From positions 62,001-126,000 of the forward strand of contig NZ_BPQE01000005.1 of NCBI RefSeq assembly GCF_022179085.1: 64,000 bases of DNA. The letters are read 5' to 3'. The translations under genes and the position numbers were made by a program. The stretch comes from Methylobacterium aerolatum. Its GTDB lineage: Bacteria > Pseudomonadota > Alphaproteobacteria > Rhizobiales > Beijerinckiaceae. Below are positions 46,075 through 54,647 of the stretch, piece after piece (within the stretch, counting starts at the first letter, position 1; each line of letters starts with the position of its first letter). The notes under the pieces were generated by a model. The model had not been told where the DNA came from. It saw nothing but the letters and a program-made list of their open reading frames with translations, and searched no databases.

Positions 46075-46150
46075 GCCCAGGTAGCTCAGTTGGTAGAGCA
46101 TGCGACTGAAAATCGCAGTGTCGGTGGTTCGATTCCGCCCCTGGGCACCA
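46075..46150 (+). tRNA. tRNA-Phe (GAA)
   Basis: A full cloverleaf: acceptor GCCCAGG/CCTGGGC, D-arm with AGCTCAGTTGGTAGAGC, anticodon arm CGACTGAAAATCG with anticodon GAA, T-arm GGTTCGATTC, and an encoded CCA end. It is the attachment site of an integrative element that begins right after it. Confidence 0.96.
46134..46150. repeat. attL: 3' end of tRNA-Phe
   Basis: The last 17 bases of the tRNA gene, TCCGCCCCTGGGCACCA, recur identically at 54231-54247. Insertion here leaves the tRNA intact. Confidence 0.85.
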
Positions 46151-46237
46151 TTCTTCTGAGAAGCGCTTTCGCCTCAGAACTTTAAGCCCTACGAGGACGT
46201 TACGCCGAAGCGACCGTGTAGCAACGGCGTGTGGCAA

Positions 46238-47887
46238 ATGCTCTTTCGGCTGGTCCGTCCGGTGAAGCGCCCCGACTCCCGCTTTGCGCAGTTCGACAAG
46301 CGCATCCCCGCCGACGTGCGAGCCCTCGCGGTTGGCCGAACGCTGGCGATCCCCGTGGGTGCCGAGACCGTCCTCATCACCGTCACTCCCCGTATGGCGG
46401 CGATCCGGCTTTCACTGCGCACAAGCGACCCGAGCGAGGTGCAGGCGCGACAGGGGCAGGTGTGCGCCTACCTCGCGGCCACGTGGGCTGCGCTCCGCTC
46501 CCATCGCCCCGTTACGCTAAGCCGCCGCCAAGCCAACGCCCTCGCTGGCGACCTCTACCGGGGGTGGGCGAATGAGGATCGGGGGCGAACCCTCGCCATG
46601 ACACTCACCGCCGGGCAGTGGGTGCAGGACCGCTCTACCGCCGACGAGGAGCGGGAAGCGTTTGCTGGGCAGGTGGCGAAGCTCGAAGGGGCCGACCCGG
46701 AGAGCCTTGAGCCCTTACTTGGGCCCTTGGTAGACCGACTCCTCCTAAGGCGGGGCTTTGCCTCCATCACCGCCGAGACCCGCGCGGACCTACTCGATGC
46801 CTTTGCCATGGCCCTAAGGGACGCCTTTGCCAGCCGGGCGAGGAACGCAGACGGGGACTATAGCCCGGACCCGAAGGCCGCTCGCTTCCCCGACTGGGAG
46901 CCGCCAAGCCCCTCGCCCGAGGCCGCCCCGAAGACCTCCCTCACTGGGCTGGTTGACGGGTGGTGGGCGGAGCGGAAGGCCGCCGGCCTGAAGCCGAGCA
47001 CGCACGAGAGCTACCGGCAGTCGATGGCTGCGTTCGTCGCCTTCCTGAAGCATGACGACGCGAGCCGGGTGACGGTAGAGGACGTAATCGCGTTCAAGGA
47101 CCACCGCCTCCGCACCATCAACCCACGCACCGGCAAGCCCATCTCCCCGAAGACCGTCAAGGATAGCGACATCTCGGGCCTCAAAGCCATCTTCGGGTGG
47201 GCGGTGGCGAACCGGCGCATGGCCACCAACCCGGCGAAGGACGTGACGCTGAAGCTCGGCAAGCCGCTTAAGGTCCGGTCGCAGGGCTTCACCGACGACG
47301 AGGCCCGCGCGATCCTCAAGGCCGCGCTCACCTACCGCCGGGGGGAGCAGGAAATGGCGCAGACCGCCGCCGCCAAACGGTGGGTGCCATGGCTGGCGGC
47401 CTATACCGGGGCGCGAGTGGGAGAGCTGGCCCAGCTACGCAAGCAGGACCTCCGCCGGGAAGGGGCACACTGGGTGATCCGCATCACACCCGAGGCTGGG
47501 ACCGTGAAGACTAATGAGGCGCGGGACGTGGTGCTTCACCCCCACCTAGTCGAGCAGGGCTTCCCGGAGTTCGTGCTCGCTGCGCCGCCTGGCCACCTCT
47601 TCCTCCGCCTGGGCGTCTTAGGAGACGTCGCTGGCCCACGGCAGGGAGTGAAGAACCGGCTAGCTGAGTTCGCCCGCGCCATCGTCCCCGACCCGAACGT
47701 GGCCCCGAACCACGGGTGGCGGCATAGGTTCAAAACGGTCGGGATTGAGGCCGGGATAGGCGAGCGCGTACTCGACGCCATTCAAGGCCACGCGCCGAGG
47801 ACGACAGGAGGCAGCTACGGCGAGGTGACAGTGAAGGCCGTTGCGGCTGGCATTGAGAGGCTGCCTTGGATCGACTGTCTCAGATGA
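46238..47887 (+). CDS. int: Tyrosine-type site-specific integrase
   Basis: The ~549-aa recombinase begins with a DUF6538-like N-terminus (FRLVRPVKRPDSRFAQFDKR), then a core-binding domain (about residues 230-330, THESYRQSMAAFVAFL) and the catalytic domain with Arg in TGARVGELAQL, H-x-x-R in NHGWRHRFKT, His in IQGHAPRTT and the likely nucleophile Tyr in GGSYGEV. It catalyses integration into the adjacent tRNA-Phe. ATG 46238 or GTG 46229 are both plausible starts. It lies about 90 bp from attL, as expected. Confidence 0.93.
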   Translation: MLFRLVRPVKRPDSRFAQFDKRIPADVRALAVGRTLAIPVGAETVLITVTPRMAAIRLSLRTSDPSEVQARQGQVCAYLAATWAALRSHRPVTLSRRQANALAGDLYRGWANEDRGRTLAMTLTAGQWVQDRSTADEEREAFAGQVAKLEGADPESLEPLLGPLVDRLLLRRGFASITAETRADLLDAFAMALRDAFASRARNADGDYSPDPKAARFPDWEPPSPSPEAAPKTSLTGLVDGWWAERKAAGLKPSTHESYRQSMAAFVAFLKHDDASRVTVEDVIAFKDHRLRTINPRTGKPISPKTVKDSDISGLKAIFGWAVANRRMATNPAKDVTLKLGKPLKVRSQGFTDDEARAILKAALTYRRGEQEMAQTAAAKRWVPWLAAYTGARVGELAQLRKQDLRREGAHWVIRITPEAGTVKTNEARDVVLHPHLVEQGFPEFVLAAPPGHLFLRLGVLGDVAGPRQGVKNRLAEFARAIVPDPNVAPNHGWRHRFKTVGIEAGIGERVLDAIQGHAPRTTGGSYGEVTVKAVAAGIERLPWIDCLR

Positions 47888-47970
47888 CACACTGAGTTGT
47901 CTTTGTTCCGTTCCAGCTCAATCAGGGTTCGTAGCGTCGCCATTGCTATGAGGGCGATCTTGATGTCGCC

Positions 47971-48246
47971 ATGCCACGACGAAAGCGTCGAGTTCTGTTC
48001 GGGACTGGCGAATTGACCAGGGGGTGTCTTGAAGCGCTGCAAGAGGCAATAAACCCTTTTTCTAGCCGAAAGATCACCCGGACGATCCTATCAGTAGCAG
48101 CTCAGGCAGCAGGAGATAGGAAGCCAATGGGCGAGGTCACGAAACGCGTTTCTCAAGCGCTTCGGAGGCGCAAAATCGGGGGGACAGTTTCGTCTGTGAT
48201 ACGACCCAGCATCGGCACAGCCTGGACGTTGCGGCATGATAGCTAG
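47971..48246 (+). CDS. Small putative winged-helix protein
   Basis: The 91-aa basic product has LTRGCLEALQEAINPFSSRKITRTILSVAA followed by VTKRVSQALRRRKIGGTVSS (first part LTRGCLEALQEAINPFSSRK), a pattern of helix, turn, helix and wing that I recognise from small alphaproteobacterial proteins with this arrangement. It may be a regulator of the island or a DNA-binding accessory. It lies between int and the DprA-PRTase pair on the same strand. There is no clear ribosome-binding site. Confidence 0.55.
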   Translation: MPRRKRRVLFGTGELTRGCLEALQEAINPFSSRKITRTILSVAAQAAGDRKPMGEVTKRVSQALRRRKIGGTVSSVIRPSIGTAWTLRHDS

Positions 48247-48370
48247 CCCCATATGAACGCTTGTTCTCTGTATGTTCTTATCGTAACGACATTCTTAAGG
48301 GTTGATGGTATGAGTTCGGGTGTGCAAGCGGCTTTGTGCTCCGGGCATCGCTCAAGCCACTTTGCACGCA

Positions 48371-49276
48371 ATGCGAGGGTCTAGAATGCTGGCAACGCTT
48401 GGTGAGGCGTCCGGTGCAGCTCGAGCCCCTGTTTCCCAGTACCGGGAAATGGGTGCGTATGAGGCACTTTGGCTGCAGCAAGGTGCGTCTTTCAAGGCGA
48501 TCGCGGATCGCTTCGCAGCCGATCCGCATGCTCTGCCGTCAGATTTTGTGTCCCCCGGCGAGGCAGAGCGGTGCGCCCGTGCCGTCATTGAGCGTTTTGA
48601 TAATGCAGGCTTGAAGCGCTTCGGCGTCCGCGTACATCATGCGGGTGATTATCCTTCAAGGCTTCGAGATGCGAAATACCCTGTTGAGCTACTATATTAT
48701 CGAGGAGATTGGGAGCTTACCGAAACGCGTTCTGTCGCTGTCGTCGGCACTCGGGAACCAAGTGAGGATGGAAAACGACGTGCGCGAAAAATCGCGCGCG
48801 AGTTGGTGGAGCGTGATTTTACAGTTGTATCGGGCTTGGCAGCGGGCATAGATCGCGAAGCGCACTCTATGGCGATCGAGGTAGGCGGTCGCACCATTGC
48901 TGTTGTGGGCACACCTCTTGATTCGGTTTACCCAGCCGCCAATCGAGAGCTTCAAGAAAAGATTGCAAAACAATTTCTGGTAATTTCTCAGATTCCAGTG
49001 CTGAGATATAGCAAGCAGCACCCCGGTCAAAATCGCCTATTCTTCCCAGAACGAAATGTGACGATGAGCGCATTGACCGAGGCCACTATCATAGTGGAGG
49101 CTGGAGAAACATCTGGGACTCTGACACAGGCTCGAGCAGCACTTTATCAAGGCCGAAAGCTTTTCATTTTGGACTCTTGCTTCAAAAGGACGGACCTTAC
49201 ATGGCCCGCAAGATTTGAAAAGCAAGGCGCCATTCGGGTGCAGGAATCTGCTGATATTTGGCAGCATCTAGGCTAA
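48371..49276 (+). CDS. DprA/Smf-like Rossmann-fold protein, defence-type
   Basis: The ~301-aa protein has the DprA Rossmann core: SVAVVGTREPSEDGKRRARK, VVSGLAAGIDREAHSMAIEV, VVGTPLDSVYPAANRELQEK, the F-x-x-R-N motif in LFFPERNVTMSALT, and EAGETSGTLTQARAALYQGR. The winged-helix C-terminal domain of competence DprA is missing. GC is clearly lower than the chromosome. The downstream PRTase gene starts 1 nt after its stop, so they form a two-gene unit. The start is uncertain (GTG 48320, ATG 48371 or ATG 48386). Confidence 0.82.
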   Translation: MRGSRMLATLGEASGAARAPVSQYREMGAYEALWLQQGASFKAIADRFAADPHALPSDFVSPGEAERCARAVIERFDNAGLKRFGVRVHHAGDYPSRLRDAKYPVELLYYRGDWELTETRSVAVVGTREPSEDGKRRARKIARELVERDFTVVSGLAAGIDREAHSMAIEVGGRTIAVVGTPLDSVYPAANRELQEKIAKQFLVISQIPVLRYSKQHPGQNRLFFPERNVTMSALTEATIIVEAGETSGTLTQARAALYQGRKLFILDSCFKRTDLTWPARFEKQGAIRVQESADIWQHLG

Positions 49277-49277
49277 G

Positions 49278-49916
49278 ATGACTCGACTTCAAAAAATCGA
49301 CGAACTTACTCAAGAGCTTCATTATCATTTGAGGCCAGCTGACGATTGCTATTTTTTCTATGAGTATACCTCTGGTAAAAACTATAGCTTCAGCGAAACC
49401 AATCAGCTGATCAGTAATCTAAAAAAATCCCCCATTCGGAGGGGAATGAGCGACTATGCCTATAAGACCAGGGCGATAAACAGGGTGTCGTCACTGTTCA
49501 CCGCTGCCCTTAATGCGGAGTGGCTCAAAGATGCTGTTTTGGTTCCGACGCCACCGTCAAAAATGCCAGATCACCCCGAATATGACGACCGTATCGAAAG
49601 AGTGTGCAAAGGAATAAAGCCTGAAGATGACGTTACGGTTCGCAATATTGTGCGGCAAACCAAATCCTATCAGGCATCCAGCTCATCGCCGGGATCAAGA
49701 ATTACGGTGGATGAACTACTTTCAATATACAAAATTGATGAGAATGAAGCCATCCCTGATCCAAAGTATATTGGTATTGTCGATGATTTGCTGACCGCAG
49801 CTACGCACTATCGTGCCATGCATACAATGCTTCGCAGTCGCTATCCTACAAGCCATATCACTGGGCTATTCATCGCTCGCAGAGTTTTTCCTGAAACCGA
49901 GTCAGTAGTTATCTAG
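49278..49916 (+). CDS. ComF-like phosphoribosyltransferase paired with DprA-like protein
   Basis: The 212-aa product has the PRPP-binding signature YIGIVDDLLTAATHYRAMH near residues 171-189 (acidic pair followed by T-A-A-T), and an upstream VLVPTPPSKMPDHPEYDDR motif as in ComF-family PRTases. It lacks the N-terminal zinc finger of competence ComF. An N-terminal ~90-residue helical region is unfamiliar. GC is low (about 45-50%). Coupled to the DprA-like gene, it probably forms a defence module; as far as I recall such DprA-PRTase pairs have been predicted to act against phages, but the mechanism is unknown. Confidence 0.78.
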   Translation: MTRLQKIDELTQELHYHLRPADDCYFFYEYTSGKNYSFSETNQLISNLKKSPIRRGMSDYAYKTRAINRVSSLFTAALNAEWLKDAVLVPTPPSKMPDHPEYDDRIERVCKGIKPEDDVTVRNIVRQTKSYQASSSSPGSRITVDELLSIYKIDENEAIPDPKYIGIVDDLLTAATHYRAMHTMLRSRYPTSHITGLFIARRVFPETESVVI

Positions 49917-50218
49917 TAAGAGCATCAAATTTATGGGCATTGCCAGTGCCCGAACGATAACCGTTAAAAGTCGAACCCGCTTTGTGCCTGCTTCGAGCCG
50001 GCATCCCCGAGCAAGCAAAGGGGTCTCATACACGAGGCACCACCCACGGAGCGGTGGCGGTGAGTTCCCCCCATACCGGGCCCACCCCCCTCTCCCCCTA
50101 CCCAGCAGCACCCTCCCACCCCCAGTCCCGCGTGTCATCATGCATCGAGGTTCGTTGATGGGAGTTGACACGGAGGAGGGGAGGACTCACCCTGGGCCTG
50201 CCAACCCGAGGGCCTGCC
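49917..50218. other. Intergenic region before the serine recombinase
   Basis: 302 bp where the base composition changes abruptly from the AT-richer PRTase gene to GC-rich DNA (about 50030 onward, with C-tracts CACCCCCCTCTCCCCC). This suggests a junction between separately acquired modules. No gene supported. Confidence 0.5.
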
Positions 50219-50899
50219 ATGACAACCTACGTCGCCTACTGCCGGGTCTCGACTGACAAGCAGGGCCGCTCGGGGCTCGGGCTCGAAGCGCAGCGGGCCG
50301 CCATCAGCGCCTTCCTCCGCCCCGGCGACGCCCTCTTGCAGCCGCCCTACGTCGAGGTGGAGAGCGGGAGGCGAGCGGATCGGCCGGAGCTTCGGGCGGC
50401 CATCGAACGCTGTCGTAGGACGGGCGCCACCCTCCTCATCGCCAAACTCGACCGGCTAGCCCGGAACGTCGCCTTCGTGTCGGGCCTGCGGGAGAGCGGC
50501 GTCGAGTTCCGCGCGTGCGACTTCCCCGACGCGAACCGCCTCATGGTGCACATCCTCGTGGCCTTCGCGGAGCATGAGGCGGAGATGATCTCGGAGCGGA
50601 CCAAGGCGGCCCTCGCGGCGGCCAAGGCTCGGGGCGTGAAGCTCGGAGGGGATCGGGGCTACCGGCCGCCCGCGCCTCCCACCGGGCTCGACACGGCGAA
50701 AGCCACGGCACTGAGGCAACGCAAGGCGGACCACGCGGCCTTCGCCGTGCTGCCCATCATCGAGCGGCTTCGGGGCGAGGGCGTCACGAGCCTCGGGGGT
50801 CTCGCCAAGCGGCTCAACGAGGCGGGCCAGCCGACGCCGCGCGGGGCCGGGGAGTGGACGGCGACTGCGGTGAAGCGGGTCCTGGCGCGGGTTGCGTGA
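50219..50899 (+). CDS. Serine recombinase (resolvase/invertase type)
   Basis: The 226-aa protein has the N-terminal catalytic domain with the nucleophilic Ser in VAYCRVSTDKQGRSGLGLEA, LLIAKLDRLARNVAFV, and FAEHEAEMISERTKAALAAA, then a C-terminal helix-turn-helix region (VTSLGGLAKRLNEAGQPTPR). It resolves or inverts DNA at res-like sites. GC is high, unlike the adjacent DprA-PRTase genes, so it probably came from a different source. The island thus has two unrelated recombinases. Repeats downstream at 51037-51215 may be its target. Confidence 0.92.
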   Translation: MTTYVAYCRVSTDKQGRSGLGLEAQRAAISAFLRPGDALLQPPYVEVESGRRADRPELRAAIERCRRTGATLLIAKLDRLARNVAFVSGLRESGVEFRACDFPDANRLMVHILVAFAEHEAEMISERTKAALAAAKARGVKLGGDRGYRPPAPPTGLDTAKATALRQRKADHAAFAVLPIIERLRGEGVTSLGGLAKRLNEAGQPTPRGAGEWTATAVKRVLARVA

Positions 50900-51931
50900 G
50901 GCCGGCTCTCACGAGCGAGTCCTGAACGGACAATGCCTCTCAGATCGCCTAGGATGGCCGCTGACGGCTCTCGCGCTATTTTGGCTAGGGTTATAAGGCT
51001 CCGCGCTAACGGCCGCCAGCGGGCAAAAACAATAGGTAGCCATTTGAGGAAGGAGCCCGCCGTCCGCCGCTGTGTGTTTACCATGGCGAGGCCCCGCGCC
51101 CCTCGAATTAATTTCCGGCTATTTGAGAAGGCCGCCCCCGAGCTGGCATAGCCGGAACCTGCCGACGCGGAACAATTGTCGCTATCTTGAGAAGGCCGCC
51201 CCCGGGTTGGCATACTCCCTGTTGGCCAGGGGGAGGAGGGAACACCTTGAGTCAGGGGGGTTCTCTCCCTCACCCCTCACCCCCCCACATGGTGGACCAG
51301 CCGGGGTCGAACACCATGGCCTGCCTCCCGAACCTACCTCGTGCGGCCCTAGGGTTGGGCCCTGCGGAGTAGACCCCCCTAGCTGGGTGGGTGGATGAGT
51401 ACTCCCTCACCGCCACCTCCCACCGTATGTGAGCGATGGGTCCGGATCGGGTACTATGCCCGAGGCCGACCACCCCGAGCACCCTACCTTTCGGCCACCT
51501 AGTGCACCCACTTCCCTACTAGCCCTCATCAAGGGGTCTGCCGAAGCCCGACATCAGGGCCCCCGCATCACGTAGCCGGGGGCGAGGGGGGAGGGGAAGG
51601 AGCCACCTACCTCAGGCAGCCCGCCACGGGGTAGCAGCACCATCACGGCGACCCCTCGCAGGTAGAGGGGAGATGGGGGGTCTACTTCGGCACCGAGCCG
51701 AGGGCCCTCAGGTGGGTGATACCACCGGTCCTAAGACAACCAACGACATTCCGCACGGAGCCGCCCCCTGAGACCTCGGGGCCCACGTGCGCACCCCTCT
51801 CACAGCTCGACCACCGCGAGGCCCAACCCAGGGCCCGAGACCTCATGCCGATGACATCGGGCGGGGAGGCGGAGGTCGGCCGTGGGCAAGTCCCACCCCA
51901 CCAAGACAGAGACACAAGGAGACCCATCCCT
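50900..51931. other. 1-kb non-coding region with spaced direct repeats
   Basis: No frame here has gene-like features; several overlapping frames are low-complexity Pro/Gly/Ser. Two closely similar ~45-nt repeats lie at 51107-51151 and 51171-51215 with a third, weaker copy near 51030-51070. The rest is rich in C/G tracts. Confidence 0.55.
51107..51215. repeat. Direct repeat pair with TTGAGAAGGCCGCCCCCG core
   Basis: Copy 1 (51107-51151) and copy 2 (51171-51215) share the core TTGAGAAGGCCGCCCCCGxG, then (C/T)TGGCATA, preceded by AATT and GCTAT; spacing is 64 nt. A degenerate third copy starts near 51037 (ATTTGAGGAAGGAGCCCGCC). The repeats follow the serine recombinase gene. Confidence 0.65.
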
Positions 51932-52564
51932 ATGGCCAAGAGACATCTCAAGACCACCCCGGAGAACGTAGAAGCCGTTCTATCGGCCTATCGCTTAGCA
52001 GTCGCCGGGCAGCCATTCCACGAGGAGCTAGCCAAGGTCCGCTCCCTCGGATCGATAGTGGAGGTGAAGCACACCCCCGACAACGCGATGGCAGTACAAG
52101 TCCGCACCCTCAAGGGCGAGCTGAGGTCGCCACGTAAGATGGATTGCTACGGGGCGCTCATCCTCGGTGTGCTATCGCTGCCGGGAGGATCGCCTTACTT
52201 CAACCCGGACCGCCGCAAAGGCTTCAAGGGGGAGCTGCACTACCTCTACGTCTGCGGCCAACCCATCGTTCGCGTCCTCGCAGACGCCCAGGCGGGTGAG
52301 AAGGTGGAGTACGGTGCAGACCACCGAGACCTCCGCCCGTCTACCCTCCGGGTGGTGCCTGTCAGTCGTGGTCGATCTTCTGCAACCCGGCCGGAGGCCA
52401 CTGCCGAAGCCTTACGAAACTACGACGCCAACGCTGCTAAGTGGGGCCTCGCCGGCATCCTAAGCCGGGACGACTACGCCGCGACCATCGAAGGCTCCTA
52501 CCGCCTCTTCGACCAACGCCACGCCGCCTACCTTAAGCCCGCCACCCGGGAGGCCGCCGAGTAG
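51932..52564 (+). CDS. Uncharacterised island protein
   Basis: The 210-aa product starts at ATG 51932, 11 nt after AAGGA. The frame is open upstream but without features. It has a basic N-terminus (MAKRHLKTTPENVEAVLSAY), a central region LHYLYVCGQPIVRVLADA that could be beta-strands, and a helical C-terminus (YRLFDQRHAAYLKPATREAA). No family is recognised and there is no signal or membrane segment. It lies between the serine recombinase and DUF3800 genes. Confidence 0.6.
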   Translation: MAKRHLKTTPENVEAVLSAYRLAVAGQPFHEELAKVRSLGSIVEVKHTPDNAMAVQVRTLKGELRSPRKMDCYGALILGVLSLPGGSPYFNPDRRKGFKGELHYLYVCGQPIVRVLADAQAGEKVEYGADHRDLRPSTLRVVPVSRGRSSATRPEATAEALRNYDANAAKWGLAGILSRDDYAATIEGSYRLFDQRHAAYLKPATREAAE

Positions 52565-52831
52565 CGCCCGCACCAAGCTCCCTCGCGCGAGGGGAAGGGG
52601 CCGGGAGGGGATAGAACATGGGGATGGGCTTCCTCTCCCGGCTACCCGAAGGCGTTACGCACGCAAGGCACAGGACCCCCGAGGGCGCCGCGCTGAGCGC
52701 TCCCCCGGGTCGGCTCCGGCGCCTCCTACGCCAAGGCAGCCACGCAGGCCGGCACCGGCATCGTTTGCAATCAGAACCTCGCTGACCCGCGGACGCATCG
52801 CCTCGTCTTGGCTCAAACCTGAAGTGGTAAG

Positions 52832-53791
52832 ATGAGCGACCGAATCAATCGGCCCCCTTCGTTCGGCGGCGGGCTTCTCCGCGGAGAGCGGATCGTGCAG
52901 CTTGTCTACCTTGATGAGGCCGGCATCTCCCGCCGCTCAGATGAGCCTTATGTCGTTGTTGCTGGCGTCATCGTGAATGCCGACCAAAAATGGAAATCGA
53001 TTGAAGATAGGTTCATCGATCTAACCGACAAGTACGTACCAGACTACGAGTCTACATACGGACAACCATTCATTTTTCATGCAATGGATATCTGGCATGG
53101 CAGCGGAAATTTCCCGCGCGACAGGTATACCCGCGAGAGCAGAATCAAGTTGCTGGGGGAATTGGCTTCCATACCGTTCGAATTCGATCTCCCAGTCGTT
53201 GCTGGTTATCTGAAGAAAGCAGATTACGAGAATTACCTTCAAGCTAGATCGCCGGGCATGAAAGCCGAGGCCATAAGCAAATGGTCTCATGCAGTCGCCT
53301 TTTTCAGCGCGATCAGACGCGTCGAGCACTGGATGAAGACCAAAGCCCCAAACGAAGTAGCAATGCTGATTGCCGAAGACACCGACCGAGTGAAAGGTCT
53401 GATAGGTGCGCTACATGCCGCTTACACAGATCGCTCGTATCACTGGGTCGAGGGGGCATTTCAATCAGAACATATCGTAGACGCAGTTCATTTTACGAAG
53501 AAAAAACAATCCATACTATTGCAAGTAGCAGATCACATGGCCTTCATCGTCAAGCGTAGGCTCAACAAGTGCCCGCACATCGAGCCCTTGTGGAAGAAGG
53601 TTCAGCCGCAGATATCATACCGGGGGGTCGAAGATTATGGAATTGCTCTGCGGGTGCCGACCTCTGACGTCGAGGTTGTCCGCTTGCCGGAGCCTCCTGC
53701 ATCAGCCTCCTCAGAGGCGTCGCCTTTGCAGAGACCCGTTCGAATGCCTCGCTCCTCTCCTCGCATCCGAGGTCGCGGGCGGCCTTTCTAA
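52832..53791 (+). CDS. DUF3800 family protein (putative RNase H-fold nuclease)
   Basis: The 319-aa protein starts with the DUF3800 motif VQLVYLDEAGISRRSDEPYV (first acidic pair), VVAGVIVNADQKWKSIEDRF, FHAMDIWHGSG, then MLIAEDTDRV and a C-terminal acidic region. DUF3800 proteins have a predicted RNase H-like fold and are frequent in phage-defence and mobile islands. The C-terminal ~35 residues after RLPEPPASAS look like non-homologous extension. Codon use is less GC-biased than the core genome. Confidence 0.8.
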   Translation: MSDRINRPPSFGGGLLRGERIVQLVYLDEAGISRRSDEPYVVVAGVIVNADQKWKSIEDRFIDLTDKYVPDYESTYGQPFIFHAMDIWHGSGNFPRDRYTRESRIKLLGELASIPFEFDLPVVAGYLKKADYENYLQARSPGMKAEAISKWSHAVAFFSAIRRVEHWMKTKAPNEVAMLIAEDTDRVKGLIGALHAAYTDRSYHWVEGAFQSEHIVDAVHFTKKKQSILLQVADHMAFIVKRRLNKCPHIEPLWKKVQPQISYRGVEDYGIALRVPTSDVEVVRLPEPPASASSEASPLQRPVRMPRSSPRIRGRGRPF

Positions 53792-54230
53792 AGCGACCGA
53801 GCAACAGGCAGCTCCCCGCAGCCGCACGAGTTCTTTGTATACTCGCCATTCTCACACCTTCGCTCAGTTTATGGCGATCCTCGGGAAGTCAGAGAATGGT
53901 GACAACACTGTGAAACCCAGCTAATCACTCTCGAGTTATTTCCATGCCGCTCTTTGATACTGTGAATGTTGACTTTCCAAGGCCCCATCTTCGCCGGCCT
54001 GTCGATGCGGGCGGTTGCCTGGGCGTCACGCACGCGAAGCACGGGACCCCGAGACCGTCGCTCACCATCTTCCCCCCGTGCCGCCCCCCTGACCCTTCCG
54101 TGGGTGCCGGCGGGGGGTGCCTGCCTTGACGCCGGGGGCCGCCACTGTGTAGCGATGCCGTGTAGCAAACCGGCGAGGGCCACCGCCCGAGACACTGTAA
54201 AATCAACAACTTAGCGGCACTCTGGCATAA

Positions 54231-54247
54231 TCCGCCCCTGGGCACCA
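54231..54247. repeat. attR: copy of the tRNA-Phe 3' end
   Basis: TCCGCCCCTGGGCACCA, identical to the last 17 bases of tRNA-Phe at 46134-46150; upstream bases do not match a tRNA. Two bases further on, CTTCTG also matches the sequence following attL with a 2-nt offset. Confidence 0.85.
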
Positions 54248-54257
54248 CTTCTGTATG

Positions 54258-54297
54258 ACGACAGGCTAGCTGGAACATACGACAGCTAGTTGGAACA
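54258..54297. repeat. Tandem 20-nt repeat adjoining attR
   Basis: ACGACAGGCTAGCTGGAACA (54258-54277) is followed at once by T and ACGACAGCTAGTTGGAACA (54279-54297). The pair could be a binding site for an integrase, excisionase or the regulator of the next operon. Confidence 0.6.
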
Positions 54298-54647
54298 AAA
54301 TCCCCGTCATCTGTTACTCTCGATCATTGCTCCGACAGCGCGCTTCCTGCCGAATCATCGGCTATGAAGGTGCGGTGGGGCGTCGTCATTGACGGCTGCC
54401 GTCCAAGCGTACTTCGCCGTCTTCAGGGACCCACCTCGGTGATCAAACACGTGGCTTCGCACCCTTCCGCCTGATCCCGGAGTGCCACCCCGTGGGCTGA
54501 GCCTCCGCCACGCTGCGAGGCTTCCATGCAAATTCACGTTGAACGCACGTGCGCCGCTCGCCGCGAGCACGGCACCCGCTCCTATCAACGCTTCGGCGAA
54601 GTCCCTGGGCTCCTGCTCGCGCTAGCCGGGACCGACAGGAGCGGGCG

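Larger units (their letters stand above)
46151..54247 (+). mobile_element. Integrative element in tRNA-Phe with DprA-PRTase cargo
   Basis: About 8.1 kb between attL (in tRNA-Phe) and attR. The tyrosine integrase is next to attL. Cargo: a winged-helix-like small protein, a DprA-like/ComF-like pair, a serine recombinase, an uncharacterised 210-aa protein and a DUF3800 protein. The DprA-PRTase and DUF3800 genes are clearly less GC-rich than the chromosome. I see no replication, capsid or conjugation genes, so it is a small non-self-transmissible island or satellite. Confidence 0.85.
53792..54647. other. Gene-free border region carrying attR
   Basis: 856 bp between the DUF3800 gene and the metallophosphoesterase gene. 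It contains attR at 54231-54247 and, directly after it, a tandem 20-nt repeat (54258-54297). Open frames here have no family features. Confidence 0.6.

Noticed and set aside
51107-51215. CRISPR array
   Set aside because: Only two clear repeats and one weak one, imperfect and with unequal spacing; no cas genes in the window.
52640-54060. Similarity between GCACGCAAGGCACAGGACCCCCGAG (near 52660) and a related string near 54030
   Set aside because: Two imperfect ~25-nt matches in GC-rich DNA on the same element; too weak to call a repeat family without a search.
54231-54247. Second tRNA-Phe fragment
   Set aside because: Only the last 17 bases match; no D-arm or anticodon arm upstream, so it is an att copy and not a tRNA gene.
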